64,000 nucleotides of DNA from Ureibacillus composti (lineage in GTDB: Bacteria > Bacillota > Bacilli > Bacillales_A > Planococcaceae): positions 2,373,001 through 2,437,000 of the forward strand of contig JAUCEP010000002.1 of assembly GCA_030348875.1 (NCBI GenBank), read 5' to 3'. Each line of letters starts with the position of its first letter. Positions within the stretch are counted from its first letter, which is position 1. The translations under genes and the position numbers were made by a program. Below are positions 8,151-17,526 of this stretch, in pieces. The notes under the pieces were generated by a model that worked only from the letters and a program-made list of their open reading frames with translations, was not told the origin of the DNA and made no database searches.

Positions 8151-8211
8151 GGACAGGGGGACAGGTTCCTTGTCCCAGTTTGGTGGGACAAGTGACCTGT
8201 CCCCTATGTCC
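8148..8211. repeat. GGGACAGG palindromic element, copy 1
   Basis: GGGACAG...GGACAGGTTCC-TTGTCCC on the left pairs with GGGACAAGTGACCTGTCCC...TGTCCC on the right, a long imperfect hairpin. The element's first bases form the TAG stop codon of the MFS gene. No T-run follows, so it is not a typical terminator. Confidence 0.7.
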
Positions 8212-8300
8212 CATCAACAAACAAGTAGGTCTGTTCCATGGTCAACTTTGACATTTGGGACAGCCCTCTTAAAATTTTCATCAAACTCAGTCAGACACTA

Positions 8301-11300
8301 CTATTTATTTTGCTCCAAGCATTCATAAACAGCCATTAGATCACGTTTATTTAATTCACGAATACGATTAAAGATTGGAATATCGCGGGCAGCTTCTGTA
8401 TATAAGCTTTCATCGATTACATCACTAACTGTACCACGTAACCATATTTTGACTTGTATTCCCTCAACAAGTTCCTCTAGACCTTCATCATTAATACCTG
8501 TTGCCTGACAGCTCACACATGGGATTGTTAATTTATAAACGCCTTCATGAATATTATCCTCTGTGATGACTTTCTTTCCTTTACAAAACGGACATGGATG
8601 ACTCTTTATGATTTTATTGATGAGCGTGACGATTTTTTTGTAGCCAAACGCTTCATATACATAAGTTAGCTTTTTGTATTTTCCGTTTGTGAAATACTGA
8701 TCGATGATGGTTTCTCTTGTTTCATCAATATTTGGAAAATCACATATTGTCACCTGATTATTGATACTAATGGATTCGATATTGTTTTTGATTGTGTCCC
8801 AGAATGGCAAGGCGTTTTGCAAGACGATTTCATAACCCGAAAAGCTCGCTTGTTCTAATTCGAATAATTTCAGCGCTACTTGGGTTTCTCTTGGTAACAG
8901 TGAGACATCTTCCGTTAATACAGATGCGCCACCAACAATCGATTTCAACTTGCTCAATTGAGGTAGCTCACCTACTATTTTCATTACTTCATCAATTGGC
9001 TGCTTAATGATTTCCCGAATATCCGTGTCTCCAAATTTAAGCGGTTTACGATGATTTAACACCGTCCCCTCACAAATTGGACAGGTCATCATTTCTTTCG
9101 AAGCTTTCATATCCTCTTTAATTTTAGATTTTGAGACGACTATATACATACCAAGAATCGTATTAAAACCTACCCAAGTTCTCCGCGCTTTGCCTTTCTT
9201 ATCATAAAAAGACTGTTCAAAATACCCATACCAAAACGTATGCTTCTCTTCCTCTGTCATCTCATTATAGCTTTTTGTCAGGTCATGACCGAGCTCGTTC
9301 TTAAGTTCATCAAATAGAAATTCTAATTTTGGATATTGATAAAATTTTAATACTTCCATTATTTCTGGATAAAATAGCCCATCCCAGAATGGAACGTTTT
9401 TGTCCTGAATCACTAGTTCCTTATCAAATATTTCAATTTGAAGACGTCCCGAACAGGATGGACAGTGGTTTTCCTGAGAGTAGAAATCAAAACTTCTCGT
9501 ATTTTTATTTGTCGGATGTGCCGCCACAAGATGATTAATGAGCCCGCCCATTTCATAAAGAAAACTATATTGGCTATACAAATGTCTTTCTAGATCAATG
9601 GCAATAACAGGTGCAATTTTGTCAGATTCGTATTCACCGTAAATTAAGCGCGCCATGGATGATAAGCTTTTGAGAATGCCACCCTTATAAATATTTTCAG
9701 CCCTTTTAAAGTAGTCGATTTGATCTTCTTTTAAATAAGTGATCCCATTTTGTGTTTTTAGTTCTGATGAAATTGGCGCTGGCTCATCGTTCTCTTCCCT
9801 ATGCTTCTGCTCGAAATAATCATCATGACTGATAACCTCAAGATGCTCCACAGGCTCAACTTTTCTTTTACCAAAATCCGCGATAAAATCAGAGCTTTCT
9901 AACATATAGTCATTATGTTCAATCATGATGATTGAGACGGATTCATCTTGAAGGATGACGCGAATACTATCAATAAATTGATTTAAAATATTTTGAGATA
10001 ACCCTTTTGAAGGTTCATCAAAAATAAACAGCGTATGGGCATTCCTCGTTTTCGAAAATAGCTCAGACACTAAATGAACACACTGAAATTCGCCGGTCGA
10101 TAAGGTTTGAGTTTTTCGATTTAAAGTCAAATACCCAAGTCCCAGTTTGATTAAGAGACTCAAGCGTTTATAAGCGATGTCTTCATTTGGTAATTCCTCA
10201 ATCAGATCTTCAATTGAGCGATCAAATAGTTCATCAATCTCGTCGCTATATTTTGTGAGTTTTTGTTTAATGTCTAGAAATGTCGCAACCGTTGAGCGAC
10301 TCGTAATCGATTGATTTCTGTCTTGCCCGACCATCACCAGTTTATCTTTTGGATATCGCTTTACAAAATCATTGGCTAAACACTCATTAACAAGTGTTGA
10401 TTTACCGCATCCTGATTCACCTGTAACTGCTACAAGTCTATTTTTCGGAATCTGGAATTCAGCCATTTGAATATTGCGGCAATACAAATCATGAAATTGA
10501 TAGTATTCTGTTGGTTTTTCCTCATTTCGTTCCCAAAGAATGGGTGCTGGACGTGGTGATTCTTCTACTATTTTCCCACCATATTTCCCACTGCCAGGTC
10601 CGAAGAATACTTGATCATCGGTTAAATCAAGCACGGTATCTGAGTGATCAATGAGCCAAATTTGATTTTTATAGCCCAATTGTTTAATCTGCTCCAAAAT
10701 GTTCAATAGCGTTTGGTGATCAAGCCCCACTGAAATCTCATCGATAATAATCACAGTATTTTCACTAACTGCCATGAATTCTGCCAAGTAAAGTCGCGTT
10801 AATTCTCCACCTGATAGCGTCCCCATAATGCGATTTACAGTTAAGTATCCAATATTCATATTGATAATATTTTGGAGTAGATGTTGTTTCGCCTCACTAA
10901 TATGTAAATCTTCAGCTAGTGAAAGAATGGTTTCAACGCTTAAGTTATTGATGTCCGCTATATTATGTGGTTGACCAAATAAGTCAAGGGTATATTGAAG
11001 GACTTGTTCACTGTAGCGTTTCCCTTCACACGTAGCGCATTCTACATTTTTAATCGTACCGCGGCCTTTACATTTAGGACACCAGCCCATTGCGTTATTA
11101 AACGAAAACACTTCTGGCGATAAATCATGTTCATCAGCTAGTCTTGTCCGAATTTCTGTAAATACGCCAGTATGAGTGCCTATTGTTGAACGTGGATTAG
11201 AGGAAATGGATGATCTTCCGAGAAAAAGAACTAAAGGCATCCCTTCCATCTTGATGGCACTGAAATTTGTTTCCATAATATTAGGAAATAAATATTGGTA

Positions 11301-11471
11301 TTCCGCCTTTGGTAATAGAGAAACAAGACGCTTTTTGGATTCTTCCCCAATTGTTTGGCAAAAAGTGGTTTTACCAGAACCAGACAAACCAGCAATTCCT
11401 AATGATTGATCTGTCGGTAGGGATACATCTAATTTTTGTATGTTGTTGGCAATTAATTGATTGATTTTCAT
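8301..11471 (-). CDS. UvrA-like ABC ATPase with C-terminal extension
   Basis: 1056 residues; cytosolic, DNA-binding family. First cassette: Walker A GLSGSGKTT (28-36), zinc module CPKC/CATC (131-148), signature TLSGGELTRLYLA (about 218-230) and Walker B IIIDEISVGLD. Second cassette: Walker A GESGCGKST (351-359), an altered signature TLSTGEFQCVHL (457-468) and Walker B LFIFDEPSKGL. After about 545 comes a 500-residue extension with CPSC (670), CPIC (797), CPFC (960) and CVSC (985). UvrA paralogues of this kind occur near antibiotic resistance or DNA-protection genes. It is not the housekeeping uvrA, because it stands alone and has an odd signature. AAGGAG precedes the ATG. Confidence 0.85.
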   Translation of the reverse strand: MKINQLIANNIQKLDVSLPTDQSLGIAGLSGSGKTTFCQTIGEESKKRLVSLLPKAEYQYLFPNIMETNFSAIKMEGMPLVLFLGRSSISSNPRSTIGTHTGVFTEIRTRLADEHDLSPEVFSFNNAMGWCPKCKGRGTIKNVECATCEGKRYSEQVLQYTLDLFGQPHNIADINNLSVETILSLAEDLHISEAKQHLLQNIINMNIGYLTVNRIMGTLSGGELTRLYLAEFMAVSENTVIIIDEISVGLDHQTLLNILEQIKQLGYKNQIWLIDHSDTVLDLTDDQVFFGPGSGKYGGKIVEESPRPAPILWERNEEKPTEYYQFHDLYCRNIQMAEFQIPKNRLVAVTGESGCGKSTLVNECLANDFVKRYPKDKLVMVGQDRNQSITSRSTVATFLDIKQKLTKYSDEIDELFDRSIEDLIEELPNEDIAYKRLSLLIKLGLGYLTLNRKTQTLSTGEFQCVHLVSELFSKTRNAHTLFIFDEPSKGLSQNILNQFIDSIRVILQDESVSIIMIEHNDYMLESSDFIADFGKRKVEPVEHLEVISHDDYFEQKHREENDEPAPISSELKTQNGITYLKEDQIDYFKRAENIYKGGILKSLSSMARLIYGEYESDKIAPVIAIDLERHLYSQYSFLYEMGGLINHLVAAHPTNKNTRSFDFYSQENHCPSCSGRLQIEIFDKELVIQDKNVPFWDGLFYPEIMEVLKFYQYPKLEFLFDELKNELGHDLTKSYNEMTEEEKHTFWYGYFEQSFYDKKGKARRTWVGFNTILGMYIVVSKSKIKEDMKASKEMMTCPICEGTVLNHRKPLKFGDTDIREIIKQPIDEVMKIVGELPQLSKLKSIVGGASVLTEDVSLLPRETQVALKLFELEQASFSGYEIVLQNALPFWDTIKNNIESISINNQVTICDFPNIDETRETIIDQYFTNGKYKKLTYVYEAFGYKKIVTLINKIIKSHPCPFCKGKKVITEDNIHEGVYKLTIPCVSCQATGINDEGLEELVEGIQVKIWLRGTVSDVIDESLYTEAARDIPIFNRIRELNKRDLMAVYECLEQNK

Positions 11472-11588
11472 ATGAATCTCCTTAAAATTCTCTTATCTTA
11501 GAATAAACAAGTAATTTCATTTATAATTATGACTTGCTTTATTATTCCTAAAATCCTTGTAATCATTTCATTACTTAGTTGTAAATTA

Positions 11589-13040
11589 TTAGTTCCTAAG
11601 CTCTTTAATAAGCTCCGCAAGTCGTTTAAGCCCTTTTTCAAGGTCAGCTAATGATGCATAGGCATACGACAAGCGAAGATGTTGTTGGTCATTTTTATCA
11701 TAAACACTTCCCGGATTTAAAAGAATCCCTTCTTGGAGAGCCACTTCAAATAACTTTCTTGTTGAAATATCGGATTTTATTTGTAGCCATATATAAAAAC
11801 CACCTTTTGGAATATCCCATACTGCTAGATCAGAGAAATATTTATTTAGTAGGTCAATTGTAAAGTCCCTTCTCTTTTTCAATTCAACTCGTATTTGATT
11901 TAAATACTCCTCATACAAGCCACTTTTTATCCAGTTGTTGACGATATATTGAGAGATGGAACTAGATCCATAGTCTGTTTGCATTTTAATATCAGCCAAC
12001 CGATGAATAACAGGTTCTGGGCCAACAATCCAACCGATTCGTAACCCTGGACTTAAACTTTTGGAGATACTGCCAATGTACAACACATTCCCTTGCAGGT
12101 CACTAGCTTTCATCGGCTTTGGCGTTGGCGTATCCAACCATAATTCACCGTACACATCGTCCTCTATAATCGGTAGAGCTTCTTTTTGACAAATCTCTAC
12201 TAATTGTTGCCTTCTTTTCTCCGACATTAAAGTACCCGTTGGATTATGAAACGACGGAATGGTATAGAGTAACGAAGCATGGTGTTGTCGCTTTAATCGA
12301 CGAACTGAATCTGTTTGAATCCCCTCAGCATTTAGTGGAATTCCGAATAAATTCATGCCAGCAGACTGAAACACATGGACTGAATTTAGGTATGACGGTG
12401 TCTCATGCAAAATCACGGAACCGCGCTTTAATAGTCCAATCGAAATTAACTGCAATGCTTGGATCGCACCTGAGACAATTAAGATCGATGAGGGTGCCGC
12501 TTCAACGCCTTTCTTTTTTAAATAGTGGCTGATTGTTTTTCGCAATTCGAGACTGCCTTTTGGTTCTTCATATCCGAGCGTAAGGGATTCACCTACATCC
12601 ATTTGTAAAAACTTTTTCATTTGCTCATTCGGAAGTAAGTCAGGGGAAAGTTCTCCTGTTCCTAATCGAATGAACGCTCGATTGGCTTCTGCTTCGTTAA
12701 TTTTTTGAATGATATTCATATTCGGTTCATGAATACCAGAATGAACATAACTAATCCAATCAGGAGGCGGAGTTGACGCAAGTAGACTCCAAGTATTATT
12801 GACAACCCTCGTACCACTACCTACTTTTGAATCAATTAATCCATCAGCGGCCAATTCCTCAAGTGCCGTGACAATCGTGCTCCGATTAACTTCAAAATGA
12901 TGGGCCAACATCCTTTGTGATGGTATTTTCATACCGATTGACCATTCCCCATTCAAAATTTTCTTTTTCATATAACTAGAAATCTGAAGATGTAAAGGTT
13001 CCGAGGAAGATTTTTGCGGTTTCCATTCTATGTCTGACAC
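11589..13040 (-). CDS. MocR/PdxR/GabR-type regulator
   Basis: 483 residues from the GTG at 13040 (GGAG 8 nt upstream); a longer in-frame reading would start inside the divergent gene's region. An N-terminal GntR-type winged helix (about 12-80, IPSQRMLAHHFEVNRSTIVTALEELAADGLI) is fused to a fold-type I aminotransferase domain with the PLP lysine motif SISKSLSPGLRIGW. Such proteins bind PLP-amino acid adducts and regulate amino acid or vitamin B6 genes. It is divergent from a LysE-type exporter, its likely target. A TGGTTGG direct repeat lies between them. Confidence 0.9.
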   Translation of the reverse strand: MSDIEWKPQKSSSEPLHLQISSYMKKKILNGEWSIGMKIPSQRMLAHHFEVNRSTIVTALEELAADGLIDSKVGSGTRVVNNTWSLLASTPPPDWISYVHSGIHEPNMNIIQKINEAEANRAFIRLGTGELSPDLLPNEQMKKFLQMDVGESLTLGYEEPKGSLELRKTISHYLKKKGVEAAPSSILIVSGAIQALQLISIGLLKRGSVILHETPSYLNSVHVFQSAGMNLFGIPLNAEGIQTDSVRRLKRQHHASLLYTIPSFHNPTGTLMSEKRRQQLVEICQKEALPIIEDDVYGELWLDTPTPKPMKASDLQGNVLYIGSISKSLSPGLRIGWIVGPEPVIHRLADIKMQTDYGSSSISQYIVNNWIKSGLYEEYLNQIRVELKKRRDFTIDLLNKYFSDLAVWDIPKGGFYIWLQIKSDISTRKLFEVALQEGILLNPGSVYDKNDQQHLRLSYAYASLADLEKGLKRLAELIKELRN

Positions 13041-13077
13041 ATTCCCTACTCCGTTCTTTTCTTTTATTGTATCAAAA

Positions 13078-13108
13078 TGGTTGGGTTCATTGCCATCCAA
13101 TTGGTTGG
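13078..13108. promoter_or_regulatory. Possible MocR operator: TGGTTGG direct repeat
   Basis: TGGTTGG occurs at 13078-13084 and 13102-13108, 24 bp apart, in the MocR/LysE intergenic region. A TACAAT -10 for the regulator lies at 13066-13071 on the minus strand. Direct repeats are typical of GabR/PdxR sites; binding is inferred. Confidence 0.35.
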
Positions 13109-13163
13109 AGACATTTTCATAAACCTTCGTTATTCTAAATATAAGAATTGGAGGGAAAACATC

Positions 13164-13784
13164 GTGGAACCATTTCTTCACGGAATCTTACTTGCTTTTG
13201 GATTAATTTTGCCTTTAGGGGTACAAAACGTTTTTATTTTTAATCAAGGAGCAACGCACAAAAATTTTAGCTTTGCTTTACCAGCTGTGATCACAGCTGG
13301 GCTATGTGATACACTACTTATTTCATTGGCTGTGGCGGGTATATCGGTGATCATATTAAGTTTTGAAACGTTACGAATCTTCATGTTTTTAATTGGGTTT
13401 CTTTTCTTAGCATACATGGGGTGGCTCATGTGGAAAGATACACCTGAAGTAAAGGATCAGCAAGAATCCAATCCGTTCTCTGCAAAACGTCAAATAATAT
13501 TTGCAGCTTCAGTTTCCTTATTAAATCCCCATGCCATTATGGATACTATCGGAGTAATTGGAACAAGCTCTTTAGTTTATTCGGGGATGGAAAAATGGAT
13601 TTTCACCCTATCTTGTATTCTAGTTTCTTGGATTTGGTTCTTCTCGTTAGCCATTACAGGTAAGAAGATTGGCCAAATTGATACAAACGGAAAACTGTTA
13701 AAGCGCATGAATCAAATTTCCGTCCTCATTATTTGGGGAATGGCTTTATATATGGGAGCGCAAGTTTTACTAGCAGTGAGATAA
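13164..13784 (+). CDS. LysE/ArgO-family amino acid exporter
   Basis: 206 residues with six membrane helices. The family start motif FLHGILLAFGLILPLGVQNVFIFNQG is present, as is the conserved helix-4 region LLNPHAIMDTIGVIG. Family members export basic or other amino acids by proton exchange. The start is the GTG at 13164, with GGAGGG about 9 nt upstream; longer readings overlap the divergent regulator promoter. It pairs with the divergent MocR regulator, which would sense the exported amino acid. The exact substrate cannot be read from the sequence. Confidence 0.88.
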   Translation: MEPFLHGILLAFGLILPLGVQNVFIFNQGATHKNFSFALPAVITAGLCDTLLISLAVAGISVIILSFETLRIFMFLIGFLFLAYMGWLMWKDTPEVKDQQESNPFSAKRQIIFAASVSLLNPHAIMDTIGVIGTSSLVYSGMEKWIFTLSCILVSWIWFFSLAITGKKIGQIDTNGKLLKRMNQISVLIIWGMALYMGAQVLLAVR

Positions 13785-13938
13785 ATTGAATACATACATA
13801 GCTTTAAAAAATAGAACCTCATTATGTTGAATGCATCATAAATAAAAATGATTACACAACTTATTTTTTATATGGTGATCTAATATTTGCATTTGCAATG
13901 GCTATATTCAAGTTATTCTTCGATTTTCATATAAGTAA

Positions 13939-13968
13939 AAAACGCAGAGAATTTACACTCTGCGTTTT
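13939..13968. terminator. Bidirectional terminator between LysE and SDR genes
   Basis: AAAACGCAGAG (13939-13949) pairs perfectly with CTCTGCGTTTT (13958-13968), between convergent genes. Confidence 0.8.
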
Positions 13969-14006
13969 CATTCAAACTACTTCAGTATTAGGTTTGACCA
14001 TATTCA

Positions 14007-14789
14007 TTAATATTTATATGATTGACCACCATCAATTGGCACAACAACACCATTAATAAAGTCTGCTTGGTTTGAAAGTAGGAAGGCAACTAAGTAACCT
14101 ACCTCTTCTGGTTTACCAAAGCGGCGCATTGGGTTTGGTTTTACAAACTCTTTCCCAACTTCTTCCCAATTGTCTCCACCCATTTGACGTAATGACCCCT
14201 CTACCATAGGAGTCATGATGGCACCTGGTGCAATCGCTTTAATTGAAACACCATACTGCCCATATTCAATCGCAGAGTTACGTGTTAACCCAACAACACC
14301 ATGTTTCGATGCTGCGTAGCCTGATTGGTTACCAACACCACGAATACCACCCACAGAGGCTGTATTTACAATGGAACCTGAGCCTTGTTCTTTCATTACT
14401 TTTAATACGTATTTCATGCCGTAGAAAACACCATTTAAGTTAATGGAAACAACTTTTTGGAACTCTTCAATCCCAAAGTCTTCTGTTAAATTTTGTTTTC
14501 CTTCAATCCCTGCATTGTTAAAGAAGCCGTCAATTTTGCCGAACTTTTCAACCGTTGCATCAACAAAACCTTTTACAGCATTTTCATCAGCTACGTTTGC
14601 TGTAATTAATAACACTTCCGCTTCTGGCGAAATCGCTAACACTTTTTCTTCAGTTTCTTTTAAGCCTGCTTCATTTAAGTCCACTAATACTAATTTTGCG
14701 CCTTCTTCTGCTAATTGAAGTGTTGCTGCTTGTCCAAGACCTGATCCTGCACCTGTTACTATGACTACTTTTTCTTCAAAACGTTTCAT
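14007..14789 (-). CDS. Short-chain dehydrogenase/reductase (classical SDR)
   Basis: 260 residues. NAD(P) motif TGAGSGLG (12-19), an Asp after the second strand (LVDLN) favouring NAD(H), NNAG (about 92-95), catalytic Ser in NTASVGG and the YAASK catalytic Tyr/Lys. The C-terminal VVVPIDGGQSYKY is typical of glucose/levodione/secondary-alcohol-type SDRs. It follows a second SDR on the same strand with a 90-bp gap, probably one operon under the divergent TetR regulator. The substrate is not known. Confidence 0.88.
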   Translation of the reverse strand: MKRFEEKVVIVTGAGSGLGQAATLQLAEEGAKLVLVDLNEAGLKETEEKVLAISPEAEVLLITANVADENAVKGFVDATVEKFGKIDGFFNNAGIEGKQNLTEDFGIEEFQKVVSINLNGVFYGMKYVLKVMKEQGSGSIVNTASVGGIRGVGNQSGYAASKHGVVGLTRNSAIEYGQYGVSIKAIAPGAIMTPMVEGSLRQMGGDNWEEVGKEFVKPNPMRRFGKPEEVGYLVAFLLSNQADFINGVVVPIDGGQSYKY

Positions 14790-14879
14790 AATTTGTTCTC
14801 TCCTTTAATCAAATGTGCCTAGATTTATTCGTGTTAAATTTTTATCGAACTCTTGGAGTAACTTCCTCTAAAACGAAAT

Positions 14880-15650
14880 TTAGATATTGTATAATGCTCC
14901 ATCGACTGTGTATGATGAAGAGCTTACATAAGAAGCTTCATCTGATAGTAAAAATGCAATGACATTCGCTACTTCAGTTGCTTCTCCATAACGCTTCATT
15001 GGGACAGCATCTTGATATGCGGATTGTGCTGCATCTGCCGCGCCTGGTGCAACTTTTGCCTCAATCTGACGCATCATTTGTGTATTAATCACACCTGGGT
15101 TTACTGAATTTACACGTACATTAAATGGAGCAGCTTCTAAAGCCGCCACTTTATTCATCCCCATTAATGCATGTTTCGATGAATTATATAGCATCATGTT
15201 TGGTGAACCAATTAGCCCTGCTACAGAAGCCGTGTTGACAATTGATCCTGCTTGTTGTTGTTTCATAATTGGCAATACATATTTTAAACCGTAGAACGCA
15301 CCTTTTACGTTAATGTTATAGACGAAATCAAAGTCTTGTTCCGTAATTTCTTCTACTATTTTTGCTGGGCCTTCAACCCCTGCATTATTTGCAAATCCAT
15401 CAATGCGACCGAATTTTTCCACAGTTTGCTCAACATAATTTTTCACTTCTGCTTCTTTCGAAACATCTGCCTTTAATGTTATGACGCGATCTTCATCTAA
15501 GTTCAGTTCTGCTGCAACCGCTTTCACAGCATCTTCATTTAAATCAACGAGAGTTAATTTTGCACCCTCACCTGCAAGCTTGCGAGCAATCTCTTTACCG
15601 ATCCCTCCTGCAGCACCTGTAATAATGACAACTTTGTTTTCAAATCTCAT
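14880..15650 (-). CDS. Short-chain dehydrogenase/reductase (classical SDR)
   Basis: 256 residues, clearly related to the downstream SDR. TGAAGGIG cofactor motif, VDLN acidic residue for NAD(H), NNAG, catalytic Ser in NTASVAG and YNSSK. The latter is unusual only in its middle residues; Tyr and Lys are kept. GGGGAGG precedes the ATG. A dyad TAGTACA-N7-TGTACTA lies 22 bp upstream of the start, so the divergent TetR protein probably represses this promoter. The substrate is unknown. Confidence 0.88.
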   Translation of the reverse strand: MRFENKVVIITGAAGGIGKEIARKLAGEGAKLTLVDLNEDAVKAVAAELNLDEDRVITLKADVSKEAEVKNYVEQTVEKFGRIDGFANNAGVEGPAKIVEEITEQDFDFVYNINVKGAFYGLKYVLPIMKQQQAGSIVNTASVAGLIGSPNMMLYNSSKHALMGMNKVAALEAAPFNVRVNSVNPGVINTQMMRQIEAKVAPGAADAAQSAYQDAVPMKRYGEATEVANVIAFLLSDEASYVSSSSYTVDGALYNI

Positions 15651-15671
15651 TTTTGTACCTCCCCAAATAAT

Positions 15672-15692
15672 TAGTACATTTGTAGTGTACTA
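15672..15692. promoter_or_regulatory. Putative TetR operator
   Basis: A perfect 7-bp inverted repeat, TAGTACA-TTTGTAG-TGTACTA, 22 bp upstream of the SDR start and 93 bp before the TetR gene. Size and position fit a TetR-family dimer site; binding is inferred. Confidence 0.6.
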
Positions 15693-15784
15693 GGTTTCTC
15701 ATTCTGTAAACCATCCGTAATTTTTGCTAAACTGTTGAGGAAACCAACACATTCATCAAATCTGTCTAATAAGGAGAGGAAAAG

Positions 15785-16378
15785 ATGAAAAATAATTCCC
15801 CCCATGTTTTGAGAACAAAGAATTTCTTAAAAAAGGCTTTTATCGAGATGGTACATAAAAAGGGATTTAGTAATGTTACGGTAACGGACATTGTTGAAAC
15901 AGCTCAATATAACCGAACAACTTTTTATGTGTATTATCAAAACATATACGAGCTTGTTGAAGAGTTAATGGATGAAATGTTTGAAGCGATTCAATATTAC
16001 AGCATGTCAAAGTATCAAAGTGATAGCCGTGTGAAAGTAAATGAATTAACAACGAACTCTTTTGAATTGTTATATTACATATACGATCATCGTGATTACT
16101 TCAAATTACTGCTAATTGAAAATACTTTGCCAAGTATTCACCAGCAACTACCTGAAGCCATTTTTAACTTACTAAAAAATAAATTTGATATTCATTACGG
16201 GGTATCCTTAGTTGATGATTATTCGCAAAAGCGCTATATGGCATATGGCACAGCGGGGTTGATTATGGACTGGATTGCTCAGGATTTTGATGTGACACCA
16301 GGGGAAATGACAGAACGACTTATACGAATTTTTAATACTTTTGCACAAGGGTTTGTCATAAAAGAAATTGACACGTAA
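15785..16378 (+). CDS. TetR/AcrR-family regulator
   Basis: 197 residues. The N-terminal helix-turn-helix (about 10-57) shows the family text KKAFIEMVHKKGFSNVTVTDIVETAQYNRTTFYVYYQN. The C-terminal ligand domain resembles the DhaS/TetR_C_7-8 type (LLYYIYDHRDYFKLLL, WIAQDFDVTPGEM). It is divergent from the two SDR genes with a palindromic operator between them, so it probably controls those genes in response to a small ligand. AAGGAGAGG lies before the ATG. Confidence 0.88.
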   Translation: MKNNSPHVLRTKNFLKKAFIEMVHKKGFSNVTVTDIVETAQYNRTTFYVYYQNIYELVEELMDEMFEAIQYYSMSKYQSDSRVKVNELTTNSFELLYYIYDHRDYFKLLLIENTLPSIHQQLPEAIFNLLKNKFDIHYGVSLVDDYSQKRYMAYGTAGLIMDWIAQDFDVTPGEMTERLIRIFNTFAQGFVIKEIDT

Positions 16379-16483
16379 CTAACTTTGTACATAAGTATTA
16401 TTAAATTTAGCCAGATGGATGTTATTATGGCATATATGCTCAAAATAGATCTTCTTTAATAGCTATTTAATCAATAATTGAAG

Positions 16484-16525
16484 AAAAGGTGCATTAACCC
16501 CTCTCTTTGGGTAAACGCACCTTTT
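16484..16525. terminator. Bidirectional terminator
   Basis: AAAAGGTGC (16484-16492) pairs with GCACCTTTT (16517-16525), with an inner ACCC/GGGT stem, between the convergent TetR and membrane-anchored genes. Confidence 0.75.
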
Positions 16526-16569
16526 GCTGAATTAAATTGTAAAAGATTCAATTAAATTGATTGCCTTCT

Positions 16570-17526
16570 TTAATTTAATTCATCAACATCAAACTTAAGT
16601 TGAAACGCTTCTGCACTTAAATTAAATTTTGTAATATAATTTTCTAAAATACTAATAATCTCCTCTTGTTTTTCTACGTCATCTGGATAATCAAAAAAGA
16701 GCTCTATATCATTTGGAGCATAAACTGTTCCAGAAATACTCCCCATGAATCCGGCCTTATTCAACTCTCGCCCTACTTGATCCATGAAGCCATCTTCCTT
16801 TTGCAGCTCCTCATATAATTGATTCACTTCTGCTTGTTTTAGATTGGGTAAGTTTTCAGCTTTCGATAAAAAGTTAGTGAGTTGAATTTGAATTTTACCG
16901 TATGCAAAATTATTTTTCTTCAATACTTTTTCTGCAATTTGTTGGATTTTCTCTTTTTGACTTGGTTCAAGGGGATTTGGGAATTGCATAATAATTTTCG
17001 TCGTTAAGGGCAATATCTCGTAATCAATATGGTACCCCTCAATGCCTTCATCTGACAGTGCGTTGCTAATATATTCCGTCAAATCTCTATAACTCAATCG
17101 GTTGGCAGTTTTTAAAACGGGTTGAGTCGTATTGGATACGCTAATTTTAAACATGGAAGCATCAACATTTTGTTTATCTAAAAACGTACTTACTAATTGT
17201 TCCACTTCTTGTATTTCATTTGATTTAAGTTTTTCATTCGTTTCGTATCTTTTAATAAGGATTTCAACCTTTTCATCCTCTAATAAAGCAAAGTCGACAG
17301 TTAATGGATAGCCATGTTCACTTAAATCTGCACGAAGGGAGTTCATCATGCTTTCATATTTGTCATGGTAATGTTTTAGCTCGTTGTTACTGTACATCGT
17401 GATGTCGATGCCTAGATCCGATTCTTTCGCAAAGTTTGCAAAAGGATTTAACAAAAAAATGAATAAAGCGCTCAAAAGAATTGCGAATGGAAGTGTGTAC
17501 CTGTTGGAAAACACCTTTTTCACCAT
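16570..17526 (-). CDS. Membrane-anchored protein with three repeated modules (paralogue 1)
   Basis: 318 residues from the ATG at 17526 (AAGGAGG upstream). One N-terminal membrane segment (about 12-30, FAILLSALFIFLLNPFA) is followed by three modules of about 85-90 residues. Each has a helix, a central beta pair and a second helix ending in a hydrophobic strand (for example DGFMDQVGRELNKAGF then IISILENYITKFNLSAEAFQLKF). The last module is clearly similar to the proteins at 40413-40850 and, more weakly, 50186-51112. The soluble part should be extracytoplasmic. A DUF4030-like family is possible but not verified. Confidence 0.65.
   Translation of the reverse strand: MVKKVFSNRYTLPFAILLSALFIFLLNPFANFAKESDLGIDITMYSNNELKHYHDKYESMMNSLRADLSEHGYPLTVDFALLEDEKVEILIKRYETNEKLKSNEIQEVEQLVSTFLDKQNVDASMFKISVSNTTQPVLKTANRLSYRDLTEYISNALSDEGIEGYHIDYEILPLTTKIIMQFPNPLEPSQKEKIQQIAEKVLKKNNFAYGKIQIQLTNFLSKAENLPNLKQAEVNQLYEELQKEDGFMDQVGRELNKAGFMGSISGTVYAPNDIELFFDYPDDVEKQEEIISILENYITKFNLSAEAFQLKFDVDELN

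Noticed and set aside
8148..8211. Intrinsic terminator at the GGGACAGG element
   Set aside because: The hairpin is strong but no T-run follows in any of the five copies, so termination is not the obvious role.
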